From: Marinovum sp048263515
GTDB taxonomy: Bacteria; Pseudomonadota; Alphaproteobacteria; Rhodobacterales; Rhodobacteraceae
Reading direction: 5' to 3'
Assembly (NCBI RefSeq): GCF_048263515.1
Contig: NZ_JBLXEC010000011.1
Location: forward strand, 62,001-126,000
DNA: 64,000 nucleotides
The notes under the pieces were generated by a model. It did not search any database, was not told where the DNA came from, and saw only the letters and a program-made list of their open reading frames with translations. Position numbers and translations under genes: made by a program. This document shows, piece after piece, positions 50,593 to 58,276 of this stretch. Every line of letters begins with the position of its first letter. The stretch's first letter is position 1.

Positions 50593-51282
50593 ATGTCAGC
50601 CCATTACGAACCCAAGGGGATCCTGGGCCGCATGGTCCATGAGCTCGAGGAAACCGTCATCGCGCTGATCCTCGGCGCCATGACGATCATCACCTTCATC
50701 AACGTCGTGCTGCGCTATGGCTTCAACACCGGATTGATCTGGGGGCTGGAGATGACCGCCTTCCTTTTCGCCTGGCTGGTGCTCTTCGGGGTGAGCTACG
50801 CGGTCAAGGTGACGGCGCATCTCGGCGTCGACGCCATCATCAACCTTTTCGACCGGCCGGTGCGCAAGGCGCTGGCGCTGCTCGCCGGCGCGATCTGCAT
50901 TGCCTATGCCTTCCTGCTGCTCAAGGGCGCCTGGGACTACTGGGCGAACTTTGCCAACCTGCCGCAGACCACCGGGCGCTGGTTCCCCACCGGGCTCGAG
51001 GAGATGGGCCGCTCGTCGTTCCGGTCCTGGTACGAGGTCAACGACATCCCGATGCCGTCGTGGCTGGCCTGGCTGGGCGACGCGATGAACGAGGGCGAGG
51101 CCTACGAGAAGATCCCGCGCTTCATTCCCTACGCGATGCTGCCCATTGGCGCGGCGCTGCTGCTGTTCCGCTTTGTCCAGGCCTTCGTGCGGCTGGCCAC
51201 GGACCAGGCCGAGGGGCTGATCGTCAGCCACGAAGCCGAAGATGCGGTCGATGACGTCCGCCACATGAACATCGAGGAGTAA
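50593..51282 (+). CDS. dctQ: TRAP small permease subunit DctQ
   Basis: 229 residues from ATG 50593 (MSAHYEPKGILGRMVHE), with AGGGGACGGG upstream. Four membrane helices: VIALILGAMTIITFINVVLRYGF, LEMTAFLFAWLVLFGVSYAV, ALALLAGAICIAYAFLLLKGAW, and IPYAMLPIGAALLLFRFVQAFV. The loop KVTAHLGVDAIINLF carries the family motif. A soluble stretch of about 60 residues between helices 3 and 4 is typical of the DctQ of dicarboxylate systems. Confidence 0.92.
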   Translation: MSAHYEPKGILGRMVHELEETVIALILGAMTIITFINVVLRYGFNTGLIWGLEMTAFLFAWLVLFGVSYAVKVTAHLGVDAIINLFDRPVRKALALLAGAICIAYAFLLLKGAWDYWANFANLPQTTGRWFPTGLEEMGRSSFRSWYEVNDIPMPSWLAWLGDAMNEGEAYEKIPRFIPYAMLPIGAALLLFRFVQAFVRLATDQAEGLIVSHEAEDAVDDVRHMNIEE

Positions 51283-51287
51283 GATAC

Positions 51288-52664
51288 ATGGAAGTTGTCT
51301 TCCTCTTTGTCATGGTGATCGGCCTGATGCTGATCGGCGTGCCCATCGCGGTGTCGCTGGGCGCCTCGTCGATCCTGTTCCTGCTGCTCCTGTCGGACAC
51401 CTCGCTGGCCTCGATCGCCCAGACGCTGTTCCAGGCGATGGCAGGGCACTACACGCTGCTGGCCATTCCCTTCTTCATCCTGGCCTCGGCCTTCATGTCG
51501 ACGGGCGGCGTGGCGCGGCGGATCATCCGCTTCTCGATCGCGCTGGTCGGGCACCTGCCGGGGGGCCTGGCGATTGCCGGTGTCTTCGCCTGCATGCTCT
51601 TCGCCGCGCTCTCGGGTTCGTCCCCGGCGACCGTGGTGGCCATCGGCTCGATCGTCATCGTCGGCATGCGCCAGGTGGGCTATACCAAGGACTTTGCTGC
51701 CGGCATCATCGCCGTGGCGGGTACGCTGGGCATCCTGATCCCGCCGTCGATCGTCATGGTGGTCTATGCCTCCGCGACCGATGTCTCGGTCGGACGGATG
51801 TTCCTGGCGGGCGTGATCCCGGGCCTGATGGCAGGCTTCATGCTGATGCTGACGATCTACATCATCGCCCGCATCCGCAACCTGCCCAGGGGCGAATGGA
51901 AGGGCTGGGGCGAGGTCTTCACCTCGGGGCTCGAGGCCGGCTGGGGCCTGTTCCTGATCGTCATCATCCTCGGCGGCATCTACGGCGGCATCTTCACGCC
52001 GACCGAAGCGGCGGCTGTGGCGGCGGTCTATGCCTTCTTCATCGCCACCTTCGTCTATCGCGACATGGGGCCGCTGAGAACGGGCGAGGGCGAGCGCAAC
52101 CTGTCGCTGATCCAGAAGCCCATCGCGCTGGTCACCGCCTTCTTCCACCGCGACACCCGCGACACGCTGTTCGAGGCGGGCAAGCTGACGGTCACGCTGA
52201 TGTTCATCATCGCCAACGCGCTGATCCTCAAGCACGTGCTGACCGACGAGCAGATCCCGCAGCAGATCGCCTCGTCGATGCTGGCGGCAGGTTTCGGCGC
52301 GGTGATGTTCCTGGTGATCGTCAACGTGATCCTGCTGATCGGCGGTCAGTTCATGGAGCCCTCGGGCCTGATCGTGATCGTGGCACCGCTGGTGTTCCCG
52401 ATTGCCATCGAACTGGGGATCGACCCGATCCACCTCGGCATCATCATGGTGGTCAACATGGAGATCGGCATGATCACCCCGCCGGTGGGGCTCAACCTCT
52501 TCGTCACCTCCGGCGTCGCCGGCATGCCGATGATGCGGGTGGTCAAGGCGGCGCTGCCCTTCCTTGCAGTGCTCTTCGTCTTCCTGATCATGGTGACCTA
52601 TATCCCCTGGCTCTCGACCTGGCTGCCCACCACCTTCATGGGGCCGGAGATCGTGGTGAACTGA
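51288..52664 (+). CDS. dctM: TRAP large permease subunit DctM
   Basis: 458 residues, the usual DctM size. It begins MEVVFLFVMVIGLMLIGVPIAVSLG, and its ribosome-binding site overlaps the dctQ stop. Core motifs: MAGHYTLLAIPFFILASAFMS, ALSGSSPATVVAIGSIVIVGM, IPPSIVMVVYASATDVSVG, GIFTPTEAAAVAAVYAFF, and MITPPVGLNLFVTSGVAG. It imports C4-dicarboxylates with Na+ coupling. Confidence 0.95.
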   Translation: MEVVFLFVMVIGLMLIGVPIAVSLGASSILFLLLLSDTSLASIAQTLFQAMAGHYTLLAIPFFILASAFMSTGGVARRIIRFSIALVGHLPGGLAIAGVFACMLFAALSGSSPATVVAIGSIVIVGMRQVGYTKDFAAGIIAVAGTLGILIPPSIVMVVYASATDVSVGRMFLAGVIPGLMAGFMLMLTIYIIARIRNLPRGEWKGWGEVFTSGLEAGWGLFLIVIILGGIYGGIFTPTEAAAVAAVYAFFIATFVYRDMGPLRTGEGERNLSLIQKPIALVTAFFHRDTRDTLFEAGKLTVTLMFIIANALILKHVLTDEQIPQQIASSMLAAGFGAVMFLVIVNVILLIGGQFMEPSGLIVIVAPLVFPIAIELGIDPIHLGIIMVVNMEIGMITPPVGLNLFVTSGVAGMPMMRVVKAALPFLAVLFVFLIMVTYIPWLSTWLPTTFMGPEIVVN

Positions 52665-52690
52665 CTGTCACCGCCATTTAGAAAAGGAAA

Positions 52691-52718
52691 AACGGCGCCC
52701 GGAATGTCGGGCGCCGTT
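52691..52718 (+). terminator. Terminator of dctPQM
   Basis: AACGGCGCCCG pairs perfectly with CGGGCGCCGTT over a 6-base loop, 26 bp after the dctM stop, followed by CTCGTG. A strong stem with a weak T-tract. Confidence 0.78.
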
Positions 52719-52738
52719 CTCGTGTCAGACGACAGTGC

Positions 52739-52792
52739 GGCGTATTTTTCAAAGAGAAGAAGACCCGTGTTTCTTCTCTTTCCAAATACGCC
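52739..52792. terminator. Hairpin from two facing GTATTT/GAGAAGAAG motifs (dctM/tpiA)
   Basis: GGCGTATTTTTCAAAGAG followed by AAGAAG faces TTCTTCTCTTTCCAAATACG (52771-52790). As at 12015-12071, a pair of the dispersed motif sits between two convergent genes, here dctM and tpiA. Confidence 0.7.
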
Positions 52793-52803
52793 ACGCCACG
52801 GTG

Positions 52804-53559
52804 TCAGCCCGCGCTGGCCTCCAATGCCTGGATGATCGGCCCGAAGTCCTCGGGTTTCAGGCTGGCGCCGCCGACCAGCGCGCCATCGACATTGGAGACG
52901 GCAAAGATCTCCGAAGCATTGCCGGGTTTGACCGAGCCGCCATAGAGGATGCGGATGGCGCCGCCGGCCTCGGCGCCGAAGCGCTCTTCGAGCCGGGCGC
53001 GGATGAAATCATGCACCTCGCCGATCTGCTCCATGGTGGGCACCTTGCCGGTGCCGATCGCCCAGACCGGCTCGTAGGCGATGACCACGTTCTCGCCGGT
53101 AGCGCCGTCGGGGGTAGAGCCCTGAAGCTGGGTGCCGATCACGTCGAGGGTCTTGTCGGCCTCGCGTTCCTCGAGGCTTTCGCCAAGGCAGATCACCGCG
53201 GTGAGGCCAGCGGCAATGGCGGCCTCCGACTTGGCGCGCACGGCCTCGTCGCTTTCACCGTGATCGGCGCGGCGCTCGGAATGGCCGAGGATCACGTAAG
53301 TCGCGCCCGCGTCCTTGAGCATTTCGGCCGAGGTGTCGCCGGTGTGAGCGCCGGAGGTATTGGCATGGCAATCCTGGCCGCCAAGCGCGATGGCGCTGCC
53401 CGAGAGCGCCTCGGCCGCGCGGCTCAGAAGCGTGGCGGGCGGGCAGATCAGTACGTCGCAGCCGGCCGCGCCATGGCTGTCGGCCAACGTCTTCAGCCGC
53501 GACAGCTCGGCCGAGGTTCCGTTCATCTTCCAATTGCCCGCGGCAAGTTTTCTGCGCAT
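52804..53559 (-). CDS. tpiA: Triose-phosphate isomerase
   Basis: Interconverts dihydroxyacetone phosphate and glyceraldehyde 3-phosphate. 251 residues from ATG 53559 (MRRKLAAGNWKMNG), with GAGGAG upstream. Catalytic residues: Lys in GNWKMNG, His in YVILGHSERRADHGESD, Glu in VIAYEPVWAIGTGK, then the phosphate-binding loop ILYGGSVKPGNASEI and GALVGGASLKPEDF. It is a complete, standard TIM barrel. Confidence 0.97.
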   Translation of the reverse strand: MRRKLAAGNWKMNGTSAELSRLKTLADSHGAAGCDVLICPPATLLSRAAEALSGSAIALGGQDCHANTSGAHTGDTSAEMLKDAGATYVILGHSERRADHGESDEAVRAKSEAAIAAGLTAVICLGESLEEREADKTLDVIGTQLQGSTPDGATGENVVIAYEPVWAIGTGKVPTMEQIGEVHDFIRARLEERFGAEAGGAIRILYGGSVKPGNASEIFAVSNVDGALVGGASLKPEDFGPIIQALEASAG

Positions 53560-53680
53560 GTCCACTCCTCTGACTTGATTGCCGCGCATCATTGCCGCTG
53601 CCGGCCAAAGGTCAACCCCGGTTGCAGCCGGGCGGGCGTTCTGAGACACAAGGGCAGGCAACAGGCAGGGAGGCCCACGC

Positions 53681-54589
53681 ATGATACCCAGGATCGATGC
53701 CTGTTCGCTGCGCGCAGGCGACCCGCTGACCATGGATGCGCTGCGGGTGGCGGCGCAGGAGATCGGCTTTCTGACGCTGACCGGCACCGCGCTCGATGCT
53801 GCCCGGGTCAACCAGGTGATCGCCGCCTACCGGGCGTTCTTTCGCCTGTCCGAGGCCGAGAGGCGCCAGGTCGACATGGCGCGCACCGGGTCGAACCGTG
53901 GCTGGGGCGCGGCGCAGAGCGAGCAGGTCGATCCCGGCGCCAACCCGGACTACAAGCAGGTGTTCGACTGCGGCTACGAACTGGCCGAGGGCGATCCCGT
54001 CCGTCAGCTGGACCTCTCGGTCTATGCCGACAACCTCTGGCCCGACCGGCCCGAGGGCTTTCGCCGCGTCGTGCAGGCCTATTACGCCGATGCGCTCGGC
54101 GTGGCGCGCGAGATGTTGCGGGGGATTGCGCGCGCCATCGAGGCACCGGAGGACTACTTCGACGACAAGTTCACCCGGCCGATGGCGCTTTTGCGCGGCA
54201 ATTACTATCCCGAAAGACCCTCATGGGCGGGCGACAAGGACTTCGGCATCGCGCCGCATACCGATTACGGCTGCCTGACGCTCTTGGCCACCGACGGGGT
54301 GCCCGGGCTCGAGGTGCAGACCCGCAATGGCCGCTGGCTGCCGGTCGAGGCGCAGCCCGGGACCTTCATCATCAACTTCGGCGAGATGCTCGAGATGTGG
54401 ACCGAGGGCCGGGTGGTGGCGACGCTGCACCGGGTGCGCGGGTCCGAGCAGGAGCGGATCTCGGTGCCGATGTTCGTCAACCCGAACCATGATGCCAATG
54501 TGGCGCCGCCCGGTTCGGGGCAGGTGATCCTGGCCGGCGAACATCTGGCGAAGCGGTTCAACGAGACCTACCTGCACCTGAAGACCTAG
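53681..54589 (+). CDS. 2-oxoglutarate/Fe(II)-dependent oxygenase (isopenicillin N synthase-like family)
   Basis: 302 residues. The double-stranded beta-helix ligands are clear: His193 and Asp195 in IAPHTDYGCLTLL, His250 in VATLHRVRG, and the 2-oxoglutarate-binding Arg259-x-Ser261 in ERISVPMF. The N-terminal DIOX_N-type region includes FFRLSEAERRQVDMARTGSNRGWG. It is of the general IPNS/flavonol-synthase-like group used for many hydroxylations or ethylene-forming-like reactions; the substrate is unknown. It lies 104 bp upstream of dddP on the same strand, so a role with sulfonium or osmolyte compounds is possible but unproven. Confidence 0.88.
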   Translation: MIPRIDACSLRAGDPLTMDALRVAAQEIGFLTLTGTALDAARVNQVIAAYRAFFRLSEAERRQVDMARTGSNRGWGAAQSEQVDPGANPDYKQVFDCGYELAEGDPVRQLDLSVYADNLWPDRPEGFRRVVQAYYADALGVAREMLRGIARAIEAPEDYFDDKFTRPMALLRGNYYPERPSWAGDKDFGIAPHTDYGCLTLLATDGVPGLEVQTRNGRWLPVEAQPGTFIINFGEMLEMWTEGRVVATLHRVRGSEQERISVPMFVNPNHDANVAPPGSGQVILAGEHLAKRFNETYLHLKT

Positions 54590-54693
54590 GCCCGAAAGGT
54601 CGGTTTCGCCGCGCTCCGGCGTCGCAAACCGGCAGGCAGGGCAGGGGCGGCGCGTCGCATGCTCGGGGGAGCATCCGAGGGAGCGCCAGCCCG

Positions 54694-56055
54694 ATGAGCA
54701 AGGACGGGGTCACCCCCCAGCATCAGCGCCGCAAGATCGACCCGAGCCGTGGCCCCCGGCTGGGCGACAACACGCCCAATGACGCCGACCGCATCGAGAT
54801 CGGACCCACGCGGCTGGCCTTTGACGAATGGCGCGCGGCGGGGCTGGTGCTGCCGGACCTGCAGATGATGCGGCGCTATCGCTGGCAGAGGCTGACGCAG
54901 GCGGTGCAGGCGCGGGGCTGGGGCGGGCTTTTGGTCTTTGATCCGCTCAATATCCGCTATGCCACCGACAGCACCAACATGCAGCTCTGGAACAGCCACA
55001 ACCCGTTTCGCGCCGTGCTGGTCTGTGCCGATGGCTACATGGTGATCTGGGATTACAGCCGGGCGCCGTTTCTCTCGACCTTCAACCCCCTGGTGCGCGA
55101 ACAGCGCTCTGGCGCCGACTTGTTCTATTTCGACCGGGGTGAGGGGCTGGAGCGGGCGGCAGCGGCCTTTGCCGAAGAGGTGCGCGATCTGCTGGCGGCG
55201 CATGGCGGCGGCGAGATGCGGCTGGGGGTCGACAAGATCATGCTGCACGGGCTGCGCGCGCTCGAGGCGCTGGGGATCACCGTCCTGCCCGGGGAAGAGG
55301 CGACGGAGCACGCCCGCGCCATCAAGGGCCCTGACGAGATCCGCGCCATGCGCTGCGCCATCCACGCCTGCGAAGCCGCCATGGCCGAGATGGAGCGCTT
55401 TGCGCGGTCCGAGGTGCCGCGTGGCAAGGTGTCGGAGGATGATATCTGGGCGGTGCTGCATGCCGAGAACATCCGCCGCGGCGGCGAATGGATCGAGACC
55501 CGGCTCCTGACCTCAGGGCCGCGCACCAACCCCTGGTTCCAGGAATGCGGGCCACGGGTGGTGCAGGAGAACGAGATCCTGGCCTTCGACACCGACCTGG
55601 TGGGCACCTATGGCATCTGCACCGACATCAGTCGCACCTGGTGGATCGGCGAGGCGCCGGCGCGGCCTGACATGGTGGATGCCATGCAGCACGCGCTGGA
55701 GCATATCTTCACCAATATGGACATGCTGGCGCCGGGGGTAAATATCGAGGACCTGAGCCGCAACGGCCACCGACTGCGGCCGGAGTTCCGGGCCGGGCGC
55801 TACAGCTGCATGATGCACGGGGTCGGGCTGTGTGACGAATGGCCGCTGGTGGCCTATCCCGAAGACATGGTGGCGGGCGCCTTCGATCACGAGCTGCAGG
55901 CCGGCATGGTGATCTGCGTCGAGGCGCTGGTAGGGCGCGAGGGCGGGGATTTTGCGATCAAGCTGGAGGATCAGGTGTTGATCACCGAGAGCGGATACGA
56001 GCTCTTGTCGCGCTATCCCTATGACGTTCGGTTGACGGGGGGATGGGCGCTTTAG
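54694..56055 (+). CDS. dddP: DMSP lyase DddP (M24 peptidase fold)
   Basis: Cleaves dimethylsulfoniopropionate to dimethyl sulfide and acrylate. 453 residues, close to known DddP proteins of about 445. The M24 fold has lost peptidase function in this family. Metal ligands by position here: Asp299 and Asp301 (AFDTDLVG), Asp311 (GICTDISR), His375 (MMHGVGLCDEWP), Glu410 (ICVEALVG) and Glu425 (KLEDQVLI), with the catalytic Asp381 in LCDEWP. These are all shifted by exactly four from the residues I recall for the Ruegeria lacuscaerulensis enzyme (295, 297, 307, 371, 406, 421 and 377). The start 54694 is followed by HQRRKIDPSRGPRLGD, a DddP-like N-terminus. Confidence 0.93.
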   Translation: MSKDGVTPQHQRRKIDPSRGPRLGDNTPNDADRIEIGPTRLAFDEWRAAGLVLPDLQMMRRYRWQRLTQAVQARGWGGLLVFDPLNIRYATDSTNMQLWNSHNPFRAVLVCADGYMVIWDYSRAPFLSTFNPLVREQRSGADLFYFDRGEGLERAAAAFAEEVRDLLAAHGGGEMRLGVDKIMLHGLRALEALGITVLPGEEATEHARAIKGPDEIRAMRCAIHACEAAMAEMERFARSEVPRGKVSEDDIWAVLHAENIRRGGEWIETRLLTSGPRTNPWFQECGPRVVQENEILAFDTDLVGTYGICTDISRTWWIGEAPARPDMVDAMQHALEHIFTNMDMLAPGVNIEDLSRNGHRLRPEFRAGRYSCMMHGVGLCDEWPLVAYPEDMVAGAFDHELQAGMVICVEALVGREGGDFAIKLEDQVLITESGYELLSRYPYDVRLTGGWAL

Positions 56056-56062
56056 GGGGCAG

Positions 56063-56113
56063 CGGCACGCCAGGCGTCGGGCGTGCCGAGGAGGTATTTT
56101 CAAACAGAAGAAG
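56063..56113 (+). terminator. Hairpin plus GTATTT/CAGAAGAAG motif after dddP
   Basis: CGGCACGCC (56063-56071) pairs perfectly with GGCGTGCCG (56080-56088), and is followed by GGTATTTTCAAA and CAGAAGAAG (56093-56113). The stem would end or stabilise the dddP message. The motif is a member of the dispersed family. Confidence 0.65.
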
Positions 56114-56154
56114 GGCTGGGTGGGGCGCTGGGGCGAGCGGAGCGCTCTTGCGGT

Positions 56155-56550
56155 TCAGCTCAGCTTGGGGACGCCCTCGGGGAAGTCCTTGGAGAGCTCT
56201 TCGACGTCCTTGAACTTGATCGACTCGCCGCAACCGCAGGCGTCGGCAACATTGGGGTTGTTGAACTTGAAGCCGCTTTCCAGGAGCGAGGTCTGGTAGT
56301 CGATCTCGGTGCCGAAGAGGAACATCTGCGCCATCGGCGCGATCATCACCCGTGCGCCGTCCTGTTCGACGACCTCGTCGTGATCACCGATCTCGTCGGC
56401 GAAATCCATGGTGTATTCCATGCCGGCGCAGCCGCCTTTCTTGACGCCGATGCGCAGGCCGGCGTGGCCTTTCTGCTCCATCAGCCTGACGATCTGGCGG
56501 ATCGCGGCGGGGGTCATGGTCACGGCCTGTTTGCCGGGGATGCCGAACAT
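56155..56550 (-). CDS. A-type iron-sulfur carrier (IscA/SufA/HesB family)
   Basis: 131 residues. Three conserved cysteines: in GGCAGMEY and in the C-terminal CGCGES (the last two). It carries and delivers Fe-S clusters. The N-terminal MFGIPGKQAVTMTPAAIRQIV is typical of the SufA-like alphaproteobacterial group. It is third in a minus-strand cluster with the SufT-like and acetyltransferase genes. Confidence 0.92.
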   Translation of the reverse strand: MFGIPGKQAVTMTPAAIRQIVRLMEQKGHAGLRIGVKKGGCAGMEYTMDFADEIGDHDEVVEQDGARVMIAPMAQMFLFGTEIDYQTSLLESGFKFNNPNVADACGCGESIKFKDVEELSKDFPEGVPKLS

Positions 56551-56575
56551 TGTGCAGAACTCCTTTGCGCCTTAC

Positions 56576-57142
56576 CTAAGCGTGGTCTTGGCGTGAAACA
56601 AGCGGGCGGGCCGGATTTCCGCCGACGGTGGTGCCGGCGGCCACGTCGCGGGTGACAACCGCGCCGACGCCGATCACCGCATCATCGCCGACGGTGACGC
56701 CGGGCAGCAGGATCGCGCCGCCGCCGATCCAGACGTTGCGCCCGATGGTGATCGGTCGGCCGAATTCCAGCCCCTGGTCGCGCACCGCCGGGTCGCGCGG
56801 ATGGTCGGCGGTGAGGATCTGCACCTGCGGACCGATCTGGGTGCGGTCGCCGATGCGGATCGGGCAGACATCGAGCAGCACGCAGCCATAGTTCAGAAAG
56901 ACATTGTCGCCGAGAAAGACGTTCCAGCCGTAATCGACGTAGAGCGGCGCGCGCAGGGCGCAGCTTTCGCCCCGGGCGCCGAGCAGCGCGTCGAGGATGG
57001 CGTTGCGGGCCTCGGTCTCGCCGTAGATCGTGGCGTTGTAGTCGCGCATCAGCGCCTGCGCCCGTTGGCGTGTGGCGACTAGCTCGGGGTCGCCGGCGTC
57101 ATAGAGCTCGCCTGACTGCATGCGCGCGCGCTGCGACGTCAT
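56576..57142 (-). CDS. Maltose/galactoside O-acetyltransferase-like hexapeptide protein
   Basis: 188 residues. Left-handed beta-helix acetyltransferase of the Maa/LacA/NodL family: MQSGELYDAGDPELVATRQRAQALM at the N-terminus, FLGDNVFLNYGCVLLDV, RTQIGPQVQILTADHPRDPAVR (with the catalytic His in ADHP), and GRNVWIGGGAILLPGVTVGDDAVIGVGAVVTRDV. It acetylates a sugar or similar hydroxyl. It is 7 bp downstream of the SufT-like gene; a function tied to Fe-S is not apparent. Confidence 0.9.
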   Translation of the reverse strand: MTSQRARMQSGELYDAGDPELVATRQRAQALMRDYNATIYGETEARNAILDALLGARGESCALRAPLYVDYGWNVFLGDNVFLNYGCVLLDVCPIRIGDRTQIGPQVQILTADHPRDPAVRDQGLEFGRPITIGRNVWIGGGAILLPGVTVGDDAVIGVGAVVTRDVAAGTTVGGNPARPLVSRQDHA

Positions 57143-57149
57143 GGCGCGG

Positions 57150-57512
57150 CTACATGAAGCCCAGTTCGAGCCGGGCCTCGTCGCTCATCATGTCCATGCC
57201 CCAGGGCGGGTCCCAGGTGATCTCGACATCGACCTCCTGAACGCCATCCACGGGCGAGACCGCATCGACCAGCCAGCCCGGCATTTCGCCGGCCACCGGG
57301 CAGCCCGGGGCGGTGAGGGTCATGATGATCATGACCTTGTTCTCGTCGCTGATCTCGATCGTGTAGACCAGGCCGAGGTCGTAGATATTGACCGGGATTT
57401 CAGGGTCATAGACCGTGCGGCACGCTTCGACGATCTTGTCGTAAAGCGGGTGCTCGGTGCTCGAAGGCTTGATCAGCGGCGCGCCTTCCATGGGCGCGGT
57501 GGCGTCGTTCAT
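57150..57512 (-). CDS. SufT/DUF59 MIP18-family Fe-S maturation protein
   Basis: 120 residues. MIP18 (DUF59) motifs: VYDPEIPVNIYDLGLVYTIEI and LTAPGCPVAGEMPGWL with the conserved Cys, then VEITWDPPWGMDMMSDEARLELG. It helps mature Fe-S proteins, and is usually part of a suf operon; here the rest of suf is not adjacent, only the IscA-like gene two genes downstream. Confidence 0.92.
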   Translation of the reverse strand: MNDATAPMEGAPLIKPSSTEHPLYDKIVEACRTVYDPEIPVNIYDLGLVYTIEISDENKVMIIMTLTAPGCPVAGEMPGWLVDAVSPVDGVQEVDVEITWDPPWGMDMMSDEARLELGFM

Positions 57513-57634
57513 CTCTGGGCCTCGTTTGATTTCTTACCAAACATATAGGGAATAGCACGGCGAGGGTCCAGAGGGGGTGGTCGGGTTGCGGTGGCGGCGG
57601 GGTGGTTCTGGGTTGGCTGGGGGCGGGGAGGAGG

Positions 57635-57950
57635 CCCCGGATCGGGGTCCGGGGCGTGGGGGCTCTTGGGTCGAAGGTTGCTCTCGGGCGGTATGGGAGA
57701 GAGGGCCCGGGAGAACTGGTTCATTTGGCGCGCCGCCGTCCCGGACTTGATCCGGGACCTCCTGGGGCAAGACGAGAGTCCCCGGATCAGGTCCGGGGCG
57801 TGGGGGGCTTTGGGGCGAAGGTTGCTCTCGGGCGGTATGGGAGAGTGTGGCGGGCTGAACGCTGGTTCATTTTGCGCGCCGCCGTCCCGGACTTGATCCG
57901 GGACCTCCCAGGGCAGGGCGAGAGGCCCCGGATCACGTCCGGGGCGTGAG
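57635..57950. repeat. Tandem repeat of about 145 bp with GTCCCGGA palindromes
   Basis: The gene-free stretch 57513-58000 holds two and a bit copies, starting with CCCCGGAT at 57635, 57780 and 57926 (periods 145 and 146). Each contains GGTTGCTCTCGGGCGGTATG, GGTTCAT, GCGCGCCGCCGTCCCGG and the palindrome GTCCCGGA-cttga-TCCGGGAC (57738-57758, 57884-57904). The CCCCGGAT...GTCCGGGG parts form a second palindrome. A lone related palindrome is at 46473. No gene is convincing here. Confidence 0.85.
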
Positions 57951-58000
57951 GCGCTTTGCGACAGGAGGCGGCGCCCCTCGACCCGCGCCACCGCAGCCCC

Positions 58001-58276
58001 TCACTCGTTGATATCGCTGTCGAAGTGCTTCACCTGCCCCCGCGGCAGGGCGAACATGCGGCGCAGCACCAGCCAGGCGACCAGCGACAACACCGCGAAG
58101 ATCAGCAGCACGGCGGCGGGCGAGAGCCACGAAAGCGGCCCGAGCATCGCGAGGCCCACCAGCGCCGCACCGATGGCGAAGCCGAGAAAGACGAAGCCCG
58201 GCACCAGCACCTCGGCGATGCCCAGCAACAGCGCCGCCGCCAGCCAGACCCACCAGACGTTGACCAGCGCCAGCAT
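58001..58276 (-). CDS. NfeD-like membrane protein (short form)
   Basis: 91 residues: three close hydrophobic segments (VWWVWLAAALLLGIAEVL, FLGFAIGAALVGLAML, SPAAVLLIFAVLSLVAWLVL) and a short soluble tail. This is the NfeD membrane part without the N-terminal ClpP-like protease of long NfeD proteins. It overlaps the SPFH gene stop (TGATG), the usual NfeD-SPFH pairing. Confidence 0.87.
   Translation of the reverse strand: MLALVNVWWVWLAAALLLGIAEVLVPGFVFLGFAIGAALVGLAMLGPLSWLSPAAVLLIFAVLSLVAWLVLRRMFALPRGQVKHFDSDINE

Noticed and set aside
57635..57950. CRISPR array
   Set aside because: The repeat unit is 145 bp, the repeated part fills the unit and there are no short unique spacers. The same holds for the 217-bp array at 5519-6130. 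No cas genes are present.
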